Below are positions 23,826 through 36,069 of a stretch of DNA of 64,000 nt, in pieces. A program made the translations under genes and the position numbers. How positions within the stretch are numbered: position 1 is the first letter of the stretch; the number at the start of each line of letters is the position of its first letter. This DNA comes from Rhizophagus irregularis (Eukaryota; Glomeromycota; Glomeromycetes; Glomerales; Glomeraceae): positions 3,844,001 through 3,908,000 of the forward strand of contig NC_089443.1 in NCBI RefSeq assembly GCF_026210795.1, written 5' to 3'. The notes beneath the pieces were generated by a model that searched no databases, was not told where the DNA came from, and was given only the letters and a program-made list of their open reading frames with translations.

Positions 23826-26294
23826 CTACTCATCAGTCACACAGCCTTCAGTAGCAGTTTTAACACACTTAATGTATTTGTATAAAGTACCTTTGGTAGC
23901 TTTATAAGGTGGTGCTTTCCAAGTAGAACGTCTCTTTGAAAATTCTTCTTCACTTATATCAACACTTATAGATTTCTTATATGTATCAATTGTAATACGA
24001 TCACCATCTTTTAACAAAGCAATTGGACCTCCCAATTGTGCTTCAGGTGTTATATGTCCAATAATAAAACCCTATTAGAGTTAAATTATTAATAGAAATA
24101 TTTAAGTTTGGAATAAATCATTTATTTATTTATTTCACAACTTACGTGACTGCCACCAGAAAATCTACCATCAGTTAATAAGGCAACATCTTGTCCAAGT
24201 CCCGCTCCCATAATTGCACTTGTAGGTGTCACTGTAATATATTCAAAAATTCTTACATGAATATATATTTCTTTAAACAAAATATAACTCATAGTAATAC
24301 TTACACATTTCGGGCATTCCAGGACCACCTTGAGGACCTTCATATCTAATAACGATAACTTGTCCTTTCTTAATTTCACCATTTTCAAAAGCTTTCAACA
24401 TTTCTACTTCGCCTTCAAAAACTTTTGCGACACCTTCAAATTTCAAACCTTCTTTACCAGTAATTTTTGCTACGGATCCATCAGGAGCTAAATTACCATA
24501 TAAAATTTGTATGTGTCCTGTTGATTTTATTGGATCTGATAACGGATGAATTACATCTTGATCTTCAAATGAAAGTTTTGGAACATCTGATAAATTTTCC
24601 GCTAAAGTTTGTCCTGTTACTGTTAATATATCTCCATGAATTAAATCATTTTCCAACAAATATTTTAATACCGCTATATATAATCAGTTAAATAAGGAGA
24701 GTTAGATATATGAGATGTGAAAATAAAAATAAATTACTATAATTTATATAATTTATTATTTTTACCTGGTATTCCACCAATTTTATGTAAGTCTTCCATA
24801 ACATATTTTCCACTAAAAAGAAAAAAAAACAAAGTAAATTTGAAATCCTTTTTTCCCCCCATTTCTAAAATAATTTACCTTGGTTTCAAATCAGCCAAAA
24901 ATGGAATTTTATCACTAATTTTCTGAAAATCATCCAAATTCAACGGTACATCAACAGATTTAGCAATGGCAATTAAATGTAATACAGCATTAGTAGAACC
25001 ACCTAATATCATTGTAAGAACAATTGCATTTTCAAATGCTTTACGTGTCATGATATCTCTTGGTTTAATATCCTTTTCTAACAAATTTCTAATAGCCCAA
25101 CCAGCTTCTAAACATTCTTCAATTTTTTCTGGATATTCTGCTGGTATTGAACTACTATATGGAAGTGACATTCCCATCGCTTCAGTAGCCGATGCCACTA
25201 TTAAAATAAATTAATATTTACATTTAAATAGAATATCTTAGCCAAAGCATCTTTTTTTTAAAAAAAAAAAAAATTTAATATTACTTGTATTAGCAGTGTA
25301 CATTCCACCACAAGCACCAGGTCCAGGACATGCGTTTCTTACAATATCATATCTTTCTTCTTCAGTAATTTTTCCAGAAACATAAGATCCATATGATTGA
25401 AATGCTGAGACGACATCTATATTCCCTTTTCCACAAATTCCTGGACGTATAGTACCACCATAAATCATCAATGATGGACGATTATGACGTGCCATTGCAA
25501 TTAAACAACCTGGCATATTTTTATCACATCCAGGTATTGCTATATTTGCATCATACCATTGTCCCCCCATAACCTTTTAAAAAAATATATATATTAAATA
25601 ATAAATTATATAAAACAAATAACGTTAATTATGATCTTACCGTTTCTATTGAATCAGCGATCAAGTCTCTGCTTTGTAATGAATAACACATAGCTCTTGT
25701 ACCCATACTAATAGCATCGCTAACGCCAACCGTATTAAATCTATATCCAATCATTCCAGCCTTTGCTACACCCTCTTTTACTTTATTTGCTAAATCCAAT
25801 AAATGCATATTACATGGGTTACCCTCGTACCATCTATAATAAAAATCAATTTTTTTTTAAAAAAAAAAACTTGATAAATGGGATACATTATAATGATATT
25901 AATAAAACCTACACACTACTGATTCCAACTTGTGCTTTATCCATATCCTCAAGTTTTAAACCTGTTGCATATACTACAAGAAAAAGAAAGTTTTAATACA
26001 TTAATTAAGGTGCGTCAAACACACGAAATGGAATAATGTTTTATTTCTTACACATTGCTTGAGAAGCTCCTTGTGATTTTGATTGAGTAATATTTTTACT
26101 ATATTTATTTATTTCTGTAGTGCTACTACCGCTATACCTTCTTATTTTATGACTATAAATGATTTTTTTTTTTTAATTAATTAAGGTAAAATATTTAACA
26201 TTACTTTTTTTATAATAAATCATAGTTACATTTGAACTTGACCGGCTATTTGACCTGCCACACCAGAACTTTTTCTTACAAGGTTAGACATCAT
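23826..26294 (-). CDS. ILV3: Dihydroxy-acid dehydratase (mitochondrial)
   Basis: Dehydrates 2,3-dihydroxy-3-methylbutanoate (and -pentanoate) to the 2-keto acids, the third shared step of valine, isoleucine and leucine synthesis. Ten exons: 26230-26294, 26052-26152, 25913-25973, 25641-25833, 25285-25573, 24879-25197, 24766-24812, 24305-24673, 24146-24231, 23826-24071. They total 1776 nt, 591 aa, the usual family length. The N-terminus ([20 protein letters not shown]) is basic and Ser-rich, fitting mitochondrial import. Iron-sulphur cluster cysteines are visible in EGNPCNMH (C83), [10 protein letters not shown] (C156) and [15 protein letters not shown] (C228). Family signatures [11 protein letters not shown] and [14 protein letters not shown] are intact. 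The first of two adjacent ATGs is taken as start. No frame break; clearly functional. Confidence 0.95.
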
Positions 26295-27011
26295 TATAAG
26301 ATTCCTACTTTTATTGAGAATTAATAAAGATCGAATATTTAATGACTTATCGAAAGAAAGTAGTAAAAGTAATAATATGACCCATTACCTTGAAAAGATT
26401 ATAAGATTGAAAATCGCGGATTTCAAGAATGATTTTTTTGGGAATGAATATGAATTTGTAAAGAATTTTCAAGCGGAATTATTTTAGAATTTATTTAATT
26501 AATTATAAATTTAATTTAAAAACGTATGAAAATTTTATTGTTTATTAATTTTCTTTTTCTTTTAAAAAACAGTAGGATAATATTTAAATTTTGAATTGAA
26601 AAAAAAAAAAAAATTTTTTTTGTCGATTAGATATCTGTTATCATGTTGGATCTAAACTGGAATAGACAATGAATCATGTGATTTTTGTGATTTCACGCAC
26701 ATAACTGCCGTTAAACCAAATTTTTACATAAGCAATATTTTTGCCATATATGTTAAATAAGGTTTATAATGTTATACAGCATAAGTAATTATTAAATAAA
26801 ATTTTAATTTAATAAAAAAAAATGAAACGTCTATCATAAGTAAAGTGTTTTTTTACAAAGTTATATATATTATATATATATATAAAAAAAAATATCATAC
26901 AAGTAAAATGAAGTAAAAAAAAGCTATATCAATAATATCATTATTGTTATTACAATTATTACTGGTTTTTAAGGAGATAGATATAATTATTATTATACAT
27001 GTTAAATGCCG
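26295..27011. other. Intergenic: ILV3 promoter side
   Basis: AT-rich spacer holding the ILV3 upstream region and the 3' side of the next gene, with a poly(A)/poly(T) junction near 26599-26620 and a (TA)n run at 26864-26882. No gene is seen. Confidence 0.5.
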
Positions 27012-28052
27012 TTATACAGTTGAATCCGTTGAATTGACATTTGTATTTGCATTTGTATTTTTTGTTGTTGCTTTTGTTATATCTGTTGCTGTATTATTTG
27101 CATTATCTGTTGAATTTATTGGTGATAATTTGCCATCATCATCCATCCTTATAACAATTATATTTGATGAATCTTCCTGAGAATTCGATTCTCCTTCTTT
27201 TTCTTCTTTTTGATGAATTTTATTAATCATGTTCGCACCAAATTTCCCCTTTGAACGTAATTTGGCTAATTGTTGAGCCATTTTTAACTTATTATCATCA
27301 TCCACATTATAAAACCATTCACCCAAGATAACTTCACCTAAAATAAGAAGTAAAGCAGCCTCAGGTACACATTCAAATACATAAAATACCCATTCATAAT
27401 ATATAGGAGTGGATTCTTGTGAGAAGGAAACAAATGTTCTATAAACTAATTCAATTAATAATAAAGCAGCTGAAATGAATAATACCAAAGCTTTCAACTG
27501 TTTTCTAATTGCTACTTCACCATATTTTAAAGCAAAATGAGCTACTAATAATATATAAATAACTATTAAACATAAAAATCCTAATGAAGAAGCTTGACGA
27601 AATATTGAGGTTAATGAAATATTTTGTGTTGCAAGTGCTTCTCCTATTGCTCCTATTATTGAAAATAATGGTGAAATTAATTTTAAAAATATTATTGAAT
27701 TTTGTTCACATTTTGGTAAAGAAGAAATTGTCCTTTCTCCAATTAATAAGTGAAGCCAATCTGTTAATAATTTATATAAAGCTTCAAGTATAACAAAGAA
27801 TCCTCCTAATAATAAAACGTTTGAAATAATTCCTAAAAGTGTTAAATCAGGATTTGGTGACCATGCAATACGAATAATGAAAAGAATAGTTCTTAATAAA
27901 CTGAATACTAATAAATATAAATATATCGCTCTTTTAAATTTAATATATTTGACAAAGTGAAGTAATGTCATTAATGTGAACGTTATGAAAAAACAAATTG
28001 ATGGTATTAATGTCGGTGTTTGAATAAGAGAATCTTGTGTTGTAGTCGACAT
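27012..28052 (-). CDS. Seven-TM membrane protein, RTA1/DUF7702-like
   Basis: Single-exon gene, 346 aa from ATG 28050-28052 (MSTTTQDSLIQTP). The open frame extends further upstream, but that stretch is Asn-rich untranslated-type sequence. About seven hydrophobic helices are visible, starting with PSICFFITFTLMTLLHF, then a helix in the AIYLYLLVFSLLRTILFII region, one in LLGIISNVLLLGGFFVILEAL, LISPLFSIIGAIGEAL, LGFLCLIVIYILLVAHF, ALVLFISAALLLIELVYRTF and FECVPEAALLLILGEVIL. The tail is hydrophilic, with KEEKEGESNSQEDSS and an Asn/Thr-rich end. The topology and the ELVYRTF / EWVFYVFECVPE spacing resemble fungal RTA1-like and DUF7702 proteins, known as lipid-translocation or stress-resistance membrane proteins. 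The family call is moderate; the substrate is unknown. Confidence 0.65.
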   Translation of the reverse strand: MSTTTQDSLIQTPTLIPSICFFITFTLMTLLHFVKYIKFKRAIYLYLLVFSLLRTILFIIRIAWSPNPDLTLLGIISNVLLLGGFFVILEALYKLLTDWLHLLIGERTISSLPKCEQNSIIFLKLISPLFSIIGAIGEALATQNISLTSIFRQASSLGFLCLIVIYILLVAHFALKYGEVAIRKQLKALVLFISAALLLIELVYRTFVSFSQESTPIYYEWVFYVFECVPEAALLLILGEVILGEWFYNVDDDNKLKMAQQLAKLRSKGKFGANMINKIHQKEEKEGESNSQEDSSNIIVIRMDDDGKLSPINSTDNANNTATDITKATTKNTNANTNVNSTDSTV

Positions 28053-29106
28053 TTTACTATTATTATTGTTGTTGTTGTTTTTTAACGTAAAGAAAATTCT
28101 TGATAGAAGATATAACCGAATGTAGAAATATTTAATATGTTTTTTTAAGTATATTTGTGACAAAACCTTAAAATAATATTTTTTTTAAAAAAAGGAGAAA
28201 TATTTTTTTTTTAAAAAAAAAAGAAAAGAAAAAATTTCCTTTTTTTTAAGTTTCTTAAAGTATTTATTTATTAAAAAAAAATCCCGAAAATTACGAAGGT
28301 CAAGAATAATAATTATCTGAACTGAAAAAAGGAAAATGTAGTTCAAAATTCTTGGCACACATGGTCCATATTTATACGATTCCTAATTTGGGTATTGCCA
28401 AGACTATTTTTTTGGAAATTTTTGTTGAAATCTTTCAATGCCAAGACAAAAATCATTGGAAAATTATGTGTTAATGTCGTGCAAGACTTCAAAAAACTAT
28501 ACTGTAAACATAATAATATAAATCCATTTAATCTTATTATATTATCATATTTATCTTACTGCGGATTTATACGAGTGCTAATATAAATAAGCGTAAAACT
28601 ATTCCTTAATTTTAATCGTAAATTCTAAATATATATAAATTAACAAATCGCGCATAAATCTTAAAAAAAAGATTTTTATTTAGAAAATTATGATTTGTAA
28701 AATTATTTATAGATTTTTTTTTTATCCCTTTTAATATTTAATCCTTTATTTTCTTTATTTAAATGACCTTTTTGTCGTGATCGATTTAAAAAAGATCAAA
28801 ATGTTTTTGAATATAATATAACTATAAATTTTCTCTGATTATGTTTTATTATTAGAGCGTCCATTAAAAAGACTAGATAATGAAGTAACACGAAATTTTT
28901 ACAATATTACCATTACTACGTTGACTTTAACGAAAAGTCTCGATCAGATCTACGTAATGATCTACGCACTAATACTATTCAAAAAATTTTGTACTACATC
29001 ACTAGTCCGTTTCTTCTTTTTTTAATTAATTATTAATTAGAATGTTTGAGAAAGATTAAAATATTATTTTTAGATTTATTAAACTCTTTAATTTTGAGGA
29101 TTAGAT
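28053..29106. other. Intergenic between divergent genes (RTA1-like and KEX1-like)
   Basis: A shared upstream region for two divergent genes. It has a poly-purine/pyrimidine cluster (28180-28260) immediately upstream of the minus-strand gene. No further gene is seen. Confidence 0.5.
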
Positions 29107-32100
29107 ATGAAGTGTAGTTTAAAACTTTTGGCTCTAGGAATAGGGCTACTTTTATCAGCTTTTTATAGAATTACTGATGCTGCCGATGGTAAAACGCAAT
29201 AAAGTTTTTTAATCGTAGTTTAAATGTTTCGATCTTAGTTTCTTATGAACCTTCGTTAATTTTTTTTTAGCCTCAAAATATTTCGTGAGTTCTTTACCTG
29301 GTCTACCAGATAATTCAAATTTGAAACTTCATGCTGGGTAAAATTTTATGTGATTTTATTTTATTAACGTTAATTTTATTAATGCTAAATTATTATAATT
29401 TATTTATTTAGACATATTACAATTGATGGAAAAACAAATTCAAATGTTTTTTTTTGGTTAATTCATAATCGACATATTCCTAATATACCCAAATTTGTAA
29501 GATTAATTGAAATTTAACGTAAAATTTTTGTATTTGTTTTTAATTTATATATTTATGCTAATTTGTTTTTTTTATTTAATTACTTGTCTAATTAGGTCAT
29601 TTGGCTTAATGGAGGTATGTAGTTTAAATATTGATCTTTTTTAATTTAATTTACAAGTCCTAATTCTGTATTTTTATATTAAATTGTTTTAAATTGATTT
29701 GAATAGGTCCCGGGTGGTAAGTTTAGGGAGGGAAAGGATGATAAGGAGGGTAAGGAGGGCAAAGATCTTTGATAACTTTTAATTCATTGATTTCAATCTT
29801 TTTTTTTTTTTCTTAATTAATTTAGTTCAAGGTAAGTTTATACGTATTTTTGAAGCAAAGTATATGATTAATTATTTTAATTAATTTAATTATTTAAATA
29901 TTAAATATCTTTAACTTATTTAGTATGGACGGACTATTTCTTGAGAATGGACCTTGGAGAATGAATCATGATCAAACTTTAAGATTAACTGATGGATCAT
30001 GGGATGAATATGCCAATGTATTATATGGTAAAAAATAATTGTGTGCTTTTAATATTAATTCATTAAAAAGAATTGAGTTATTAATATTAACATCGTTTGT
30101 GTTTAATGGTTTATAGTGGATTTTCCCGTAGGAACAGGTTTTAGTTTTGCTAATAGTAATAGTTATCCGAAAAATATGACAGAGGTATTTTATTAAGAAA
30201 TTTAAGAAATGATTATTATGAATTAATTTTAATCAAAATTTTATTTGTTTATATTAGATAGTATCACATTTCCTATTGTTTATTGATAACTTTTTTGACA
30301 CCTTTCCTGAATATTCCAAGGACCATGTAAGTTATATTATCTAAAGAGATTGTTAATATTATTAAAGTTCATTCGTTAATTTTTTATACTTAATATTAGT
30401 TGTATATAAGCGGGGAAAGCTTTGCTGGTACATTTATTCCATATATGGCTTCTTCTATTTTGAAGAGAAATCATGAAAGGAAAACCCCTGATTATAGAAA
30501 GGTATTTTGATCTTCAATAATATCAAGTTTCTTTCTAAAGTAAAATATTTATGAATTATCTTGGTTTTTTTTAGTATAATTTAAAAGGTATCGCTATTGG
30601 TAATGGTTGGATCGATCCAGTTTCGCAGGTATGGATCAACAACAAAAAGATGAATTTACTAAGCAATTAATAACCATATATTAATACAAAATATTATTAT
30701 ATTTAGTACAATGCTTATTACACTTTTTCAGTTGAAAAAGGATTATTAGATGGAGAAGATAAGGTAATTATTATTTTTTTTTTATTCTAATTTTTAAAAA
30801 ATTTTATTCTAATTTTTTCAAAAATTTATTCTTGTTTTTTTTCTTAATTTTTTTTTTCAGGATACGGCTGAAAAACAATTGAAAAAATGTATGAAAGAAC
30901 AGAAAAAGAAACCAACTATACATTTAGATATATGCGAACAAATTCTTCAAACTATTCTAAAACATTCCATTCAAAAGTAGTAATATCATTAAGTCAAATA
31001 CTGTTAATGTGTCGTATTACATTTATTGAAAAAAAATTTTTTTTTTATGTTTTAGAGTTGGAGAAAATGAGACATGTATAAATCAATATGATATTAGAGA
31101 TCATTCAGATTCTTATCCTTCTTGTGGGTCTAAATGGCCTTATGAACTTTCCGATATTACACAATATTTAAGAGTAATTGAATTTTCTTTCACACAATAT
31201 AAGAAGTTTTAGTTTTGATTAAAAAAAAAATTAATAAAATTTTTTTTTTTTCGTAGAGAGCTGATGTTATTGGAGCTATTCATGCAGAAAATCAGCAACT
31301 TGGATGGGTTGAATGTAATCATGGAGTCGGAAGAGGTTTTGATAATGATAATAGTCCGCCTTCTGTTACCGTAAGTATCTGCAATATTGTTAAAAGGATT
31401 TTTTTTTTCATATATATGGCCGCTGATTTATTTATTTATTTTATAGCTACTCCCCGCTTTGTTAAAACAAATCAATGTATTGTTATATAGGTATGTTGAA
31501 TTTACTTATTACTCGTAACTTGTTCAATTAATTTATATAAATTTTTTATTTGATAGTGGAGATCAGGATTTAATTTGCAACACAAACGGAACAAATGATA
31601 TGTTAGAGAATTTAGAATGGAACGGACATAAAGGATTCCAAGTAGATAAAATTTGTTAAATAATTTATAATTTAATTTAAGAATAATATATATCCTAACA
31701 AAAGTTTCTAAAATTTAGAATCTTACAACACTACCATATTTTGTAAATCACACAAAAGCAGGATACATATTATCAGAAAGAAATTTAACATATGTAGTGG
31801 TTTATAATTCGAGCCATATGGTACCTTATGACAAACCAGTAGTTAGTATGGATATGATGTATAGATTTATGGGATTGAATCATCATCTTGTTAGTAAATG
31901 GCCTTCTAGTATTGGATTTGAGGTAAGCAAGCTTTTCAGTAAGAATGAAAGCAGGAGCGTAATGAAGAGATTATACTAAATTTCTTTTATTGAAATAGAA
32001 TTCTGATGATGATATAAGTACCGATACATCCTTTAATGAAAAGATTGATAAATACTATAACGCGTTAGTATTATTTGATGCATCATCTTAGACTTTTTAA

Positions 32101-32572
32101 TCATTAATATTTCATATATTAAAAAAATTTTTTTTTTTTTTTTAATAGTGGAACGTTTACGCTTGTAATCGTTATACTCGCAATAGTTGGATTGGGAGCA
32201 ATTATATGGCGTAATAGATCAAGAAGACGTAATAGAAATGCAAGTCAAGCTATGAAAGCTGCTGTTGAAAGTCAAATGGGTGAAATGTATGTAAATTACT
32301 CTTTTTACGCATTCATGAAAAATACTTTGAATTATCAAACTAAAAATTAATTTTTGATATATAGGGATGAATTGGTGATAGAATCACCATTATTCCAATC
32401 AGATGATGTAGATCATTTTGGAGATAGTGATCCAGAAGATGATAACCATGGATCAACAAGTAATGCTAGCAGAAATAAGATCAGAGAACGAAATCAAGGA
32501 AGTAGATATCAAGATAGTGAAGATAATGATAGAGAAGAAAGAATGAGATTAAGGTCTAGTGATGATAGATAA
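29107..32572 (+). CDS. KEX1: Kex1-like serine carboxypeptidase, membrane-anchored
   Basis: A late-Golgi carboxypeptidase that trims C-terminal Lys/Arg from Kex2-cleaved precursors. Twenty-one exons: 29107-29188, 29271-29337, 29412-29496, 29596-29614, 29707-29716, 29826-29831, 29924-30027, 30117-30184, 30258-30326, 30400-30501, 30575-30628, 30707-30763, 30861-30976, 31056-31173, 31257-31370, 31447-31490, 31557-31641, 31719-31922, 31999-32063, 32149-32286, 32365-32572. They total 1815 nt, 604 aa. A signal peptide (LLALGIGLLLSAFY) and the entry motif YFVSSLPGLP are visible. WLNGGPGCSS is assembled from tiny exons. The catalytic triad is Ser177 in SGESFAG, Asp in GDQDLICN (about 374-376) and His433 in SSHMVPYDKP. 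A C-terminal TM helix (about 492-510) is followed by a basic stop-transfer run and an acidic cytosolic tail, the Kex1 layout. Confidence 0.93.
29596..29831 (+). other. KEX1: Cascade of micro-exons (19, 10 and 6 nt) in KEX1
   Basis: Exons 4, 5 and 6 are GTC...GGAG (29596-29614), GTCCCGGGTG (29707-29716) and TTCAAG (29826-29831). Each is flanked by AG and GTATGT/GTAAGT. Only this splicing rebuilds the universally conserved WLNGGPGCSSMDG loop; the phases are 1, 2 and 2. Confidence 0.85.
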
Positions 32573-33214
32573 TTATTTCTATCTTGCTTCTTTTTTTTTA
32601 AAAAAAAACTTATTTATCTAGAAAAAGCGAATATTTTAGTTTAATATAAAATAACTTTTTTTAAGAAAAAAAAAACAATTTAAAAAATAATATATTTATC
32701 ATATCTTTGTATTTTTTTTTAAAAAAAAATTAAAATATTTTAACTAGTTATCAATTTAGACATTAATAATTATTGTATTTTCGTGAAAATAGACCCTTTA
32801 AGGAATTTTAATTTAATGAAAAAAAAAATTTGTTAATAATCATGATATTTTGGTTTTGGCATTTTGAGCGAACCTGTGAAAGCGTTCTTTGATCTCGATA
32901 AAAATCTATTATCAATTAATACTTTTTAAATGTATTTATAAATAACTTCAAGATTTTGATCACGGATTTGACCTCAAGCTCTTTTTAACCCTTTTATTAT
33001 GAATAGTCTTTTTTAAGAGCAAAGAAATGTATGATCAATTATTTTATCAATCTTGACGGAAAATATTTTAATATAATGAGTGATTTATTATATATGTTTT
33101 ACAAAAAAAATAAATAAAAAAAATAAATTGCATTTTAAAAGAAAATATTAAATGAATAATTTTATTGTTTTATTACAGAATTAACTTGAACTAATGAACA
33201 ACAAGACGTTAAAT
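32573..33214. other. Intergenic, 3' of KEX1
   Basis: AT-rich sequence with long T and A runs. No gene is seen. Confidence 0.5.
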
Positions 33215-33420
33215 AGGTGGAAGGATAAGAGGAGAAAGAAGAGGTGATGAGGGAGGTGGTGGGGGGAGGGAGAAAGAAGAGGTGATGAGGGAGGAGGTGG
33301 GGGAGGGAGAAAGAAGAGGTGATGATGGAGGTGGCGGGGGAGGGGCGATGAGGGAAGGGAGGAAGTGGCGAAGGAAGTGGCGAAGGAGGTGGCGAAGGGA
33401 GTAAGGTAAAGTGAGTTGGA
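33215..33420. repeat. GA-rich minisatellite
   Basis: Almost pure purine on the plus strand. Repeated GGGAGGGAGAAAGAAGAGGTG-type units of about 40 bp appear three times, then shorter GGAAGTGGCGAA units. Two further GA-rich patches follow at 33487-33550 and 34250-34310. It could adopt triplex or G-rich structures. Confidence 0.7.
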
Positions 33421-33664
33421 ATAAGTTAATAATTAACTTCTTATTTTCAGGTTTATAATATTTAGAAAGACTTGATATTATTTCAGGAGAAAGGAGAGAT
33501 AAAAGAGATGATGGGAGAGGAGGAGGTAAGTCAAATTGACTTGGCGAAGGAGGATGTTAAATTGTCGATGAGAATAAATTGAATTGACTTGGTGAAGGAG
33601 GTTTTTATTTTCAGTTGGATAATCTTGGAATGATATCATGATTTCACTTTGAATCTTATTTCCA

Positions 33665-34360
33665 TCAACCTAGCAGAAAGGAATGCTTCTATATCTATAC
33701 CGCAGCGGCCTAGGGAGAGTATAATATGAGCAGAGAAGACAGAAATATCCACTTGCAAACTACTAGCAAGGAATGCTTCTATATCTATATCTGCGACATA
33801 GGAGAAAAAAGAGGTATATTATGAGCAGAGAGGACAGGAATATCCACTTGCTAAACTACTAGCAAGGAATGCTTCTATATCTATATCTCTGCGACATAGG
33901 GGAAGAAAGAGGTATAATATGAAGACAAAGGAATGCTTCTATATCTATATTGCAACGGCCTAGGTGAAGAGGTATAATATGAGCAGAAGACAGACACTTG
34001 CAAACTACTAGCAAGGAATGCTTCTATATCTATATTGCAGCGCAGAAGACAGACACTTGCAAACTACTAGCAAGGAATGCTTCTATATCTATATTGCAGC
34101 GCAGAAGACAGACACTTGCAAACTACTAGCAAGGAATGCTTCTATATCTATATCTCAACGGCCTAGATGATGGAGAAGGGAGAGGTATAATATGATCAGA
34201 GAAGACAAAGGAATGCTTCTATATCTATACCTCAGCGGAATAGGTGATGGCGAGATAAAAGAGATGATGGGAGAGGAGACGGAGAAAAAAGTGGAAAAAG
34301 GAGTAAGGTAAAGATATTTCATATATCAATAACAAGGGATGCTTCTATATCTATATCGCA
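33665..34360. repeat. Tandem repeat with AAGGAATGCTTCTATATCTA core
   Basis: Nine copies of the core start near 33676, 33768, 33865, 33929, 34012, 34073, 34132, 34207 and 34335. The central three units are near identical and about 60 bp apart (CAGACACTTGCAAACTACTAG precedes the core). Outer ones are 65-130 bp apart with GAGCAGAGAAGACAG spacers. No open frame spans it. Confidence 0.75.
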
Positions 34361-35939
34361 ACGGCCTTGGTGATACAAGCGGAGAAAAGAATTAACTTGA
34401 ACTGATGACGTAAATAGGTGAAAAGGATGAGATGTAATACTAAGATGTAATATTATAGAATAAGATTGTAAATATAATTATCTATTGAAGTGTCTGAACT
34501 AATGAATAATTTAAAAATAATTAATAATGAAACTTAAAATGATTGATACATACTTGTCATCTTTAAAATAATCTTTCGCTATATCGGTTAATTTCTTTAC
34601 ATATTTCGAACGGTTCATTTTTTATGTATAAATTAGGTTATGCAAAATTAGACTGTTTATTGAATAGAACGATATTATAAGAAAGTTTGGTGTTTTTGTG
34701 AAAAAAAGTTTTGTAAAAAAAAAAAAAGACTCCTGTGATCGTCAATTCTAATTTATGAACAAATTACACAAAAACCAGATTTAACCTATATTTGGTTCAA
34801 ATAGCTATATATTAAAAGGTTAGTTTGATAATGGCAGTCGGTATTATATAATGCCGTCATGAAAGGTCATCGGATAATAATTTCCCCGTACGTATGACAA
34901 TATGCACAGTTTTTTTTTCTTTGATTCTAGAAGTTTTGAAAAGAATTGTTCTTACATAATATAAATATTAGCAAATTTCAGACACGGAAAAGCCTTAACC
35001 AGAGATGAAAAAAGTTTCTAATCGCGTTAATCGCAATAAAAGTCTGATAACTATATTTGTTTGATAATATTTTTTTTAAAGTTTTAATTTTTTTTTTTTT
35101 CGAAACATTAAAGGAGGTCGGGACATTAAACAAACAATTACGTTAAATTAAAAGACGAGAACTACATGATTACATGATTACATGGGAGTACAACGACTTT
35201 GATGCATTTACTATCAGAGAACGATGCATTAGGGTTGTACTAATTTAACGTTTATCATCAAATTATTCATGCATACTAAAATCTTTTTTAAGTTAAGTAA
35301 AAATGCGGGATATTATGGAAAACGTAAAGAAGGTTTCATTTTTTATGAAATTCAAAATTTTTGGGATGGCGTTTTTTTTTTTTGATGTTTTACAAAGAAA
35401 AGGAATAATTACAATTGGCAAGTACGATAATGTATTTAGGCTATTTAGGCGCAATTTCCATTTTAAATTTTTTATTGAACATTACTTTATTAGTAAAAAT
35501 TAAAAACTTCGGTTCAGGTTTTTTTAATCATTTTTGTTTAATTAAAAATTAAAATTGAAATTTTCGAAATTTAGAATCAAAAAAAAAGATGCACGGAAAC
35601 TTTCGAATGCATTTTGTAAATAGAATTATAGAATTCGATATTATGAAAATGAATGAGTCATCATAAAATTATGCATAGAGATATGTGAGAGAATATGTAA
35701 GAGTTTAAAAAAGTTTATCATAATCTGATGCATGATATTTTTTAAAATGCGAATGGTATTTTTTGTATTTTTTGATATCGTTTTTTAATTACGTAATATT
35801 AGAAGTAACATACGCATATTACATATATTACATGTATAATGCTTAATCGTGAAGAATTATCATAATTTGTTCACACTCCCTATGCTATTTTGTCTATTGA
35901 CCATATATGTCATGAGGGTGATAAATAACACTTGAACAG
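34361..35939. other. Intergenic
   Basis: AT-rich. Short ORFs here lack coding character. No RNA gene or transposon end is recognised. Confidence 0.45.
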
Positions 35940-36069
35940 TTGAGTTATTTGTGCTTTAATATTGTAACATTTTGAGCTATTTGTGCTTTAATATTGTAAC
36001 ACTTTGAGCTATTTGTGCTTTAATATTGTCACACAATAAATAACATTTGAGCCATTTGTGCTATAATTG
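35940..36069. repeat. 32-bp tandem repeat, about 3.5 copies
   Basis: TTGAGCTATTTGTGCTTTAA followed by TATTGTAACACT recurs at 35940, 35972 and 36004, exactly 32 bp apart, with a degenerate fourth copy near 36047. Confidence 0.8.
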
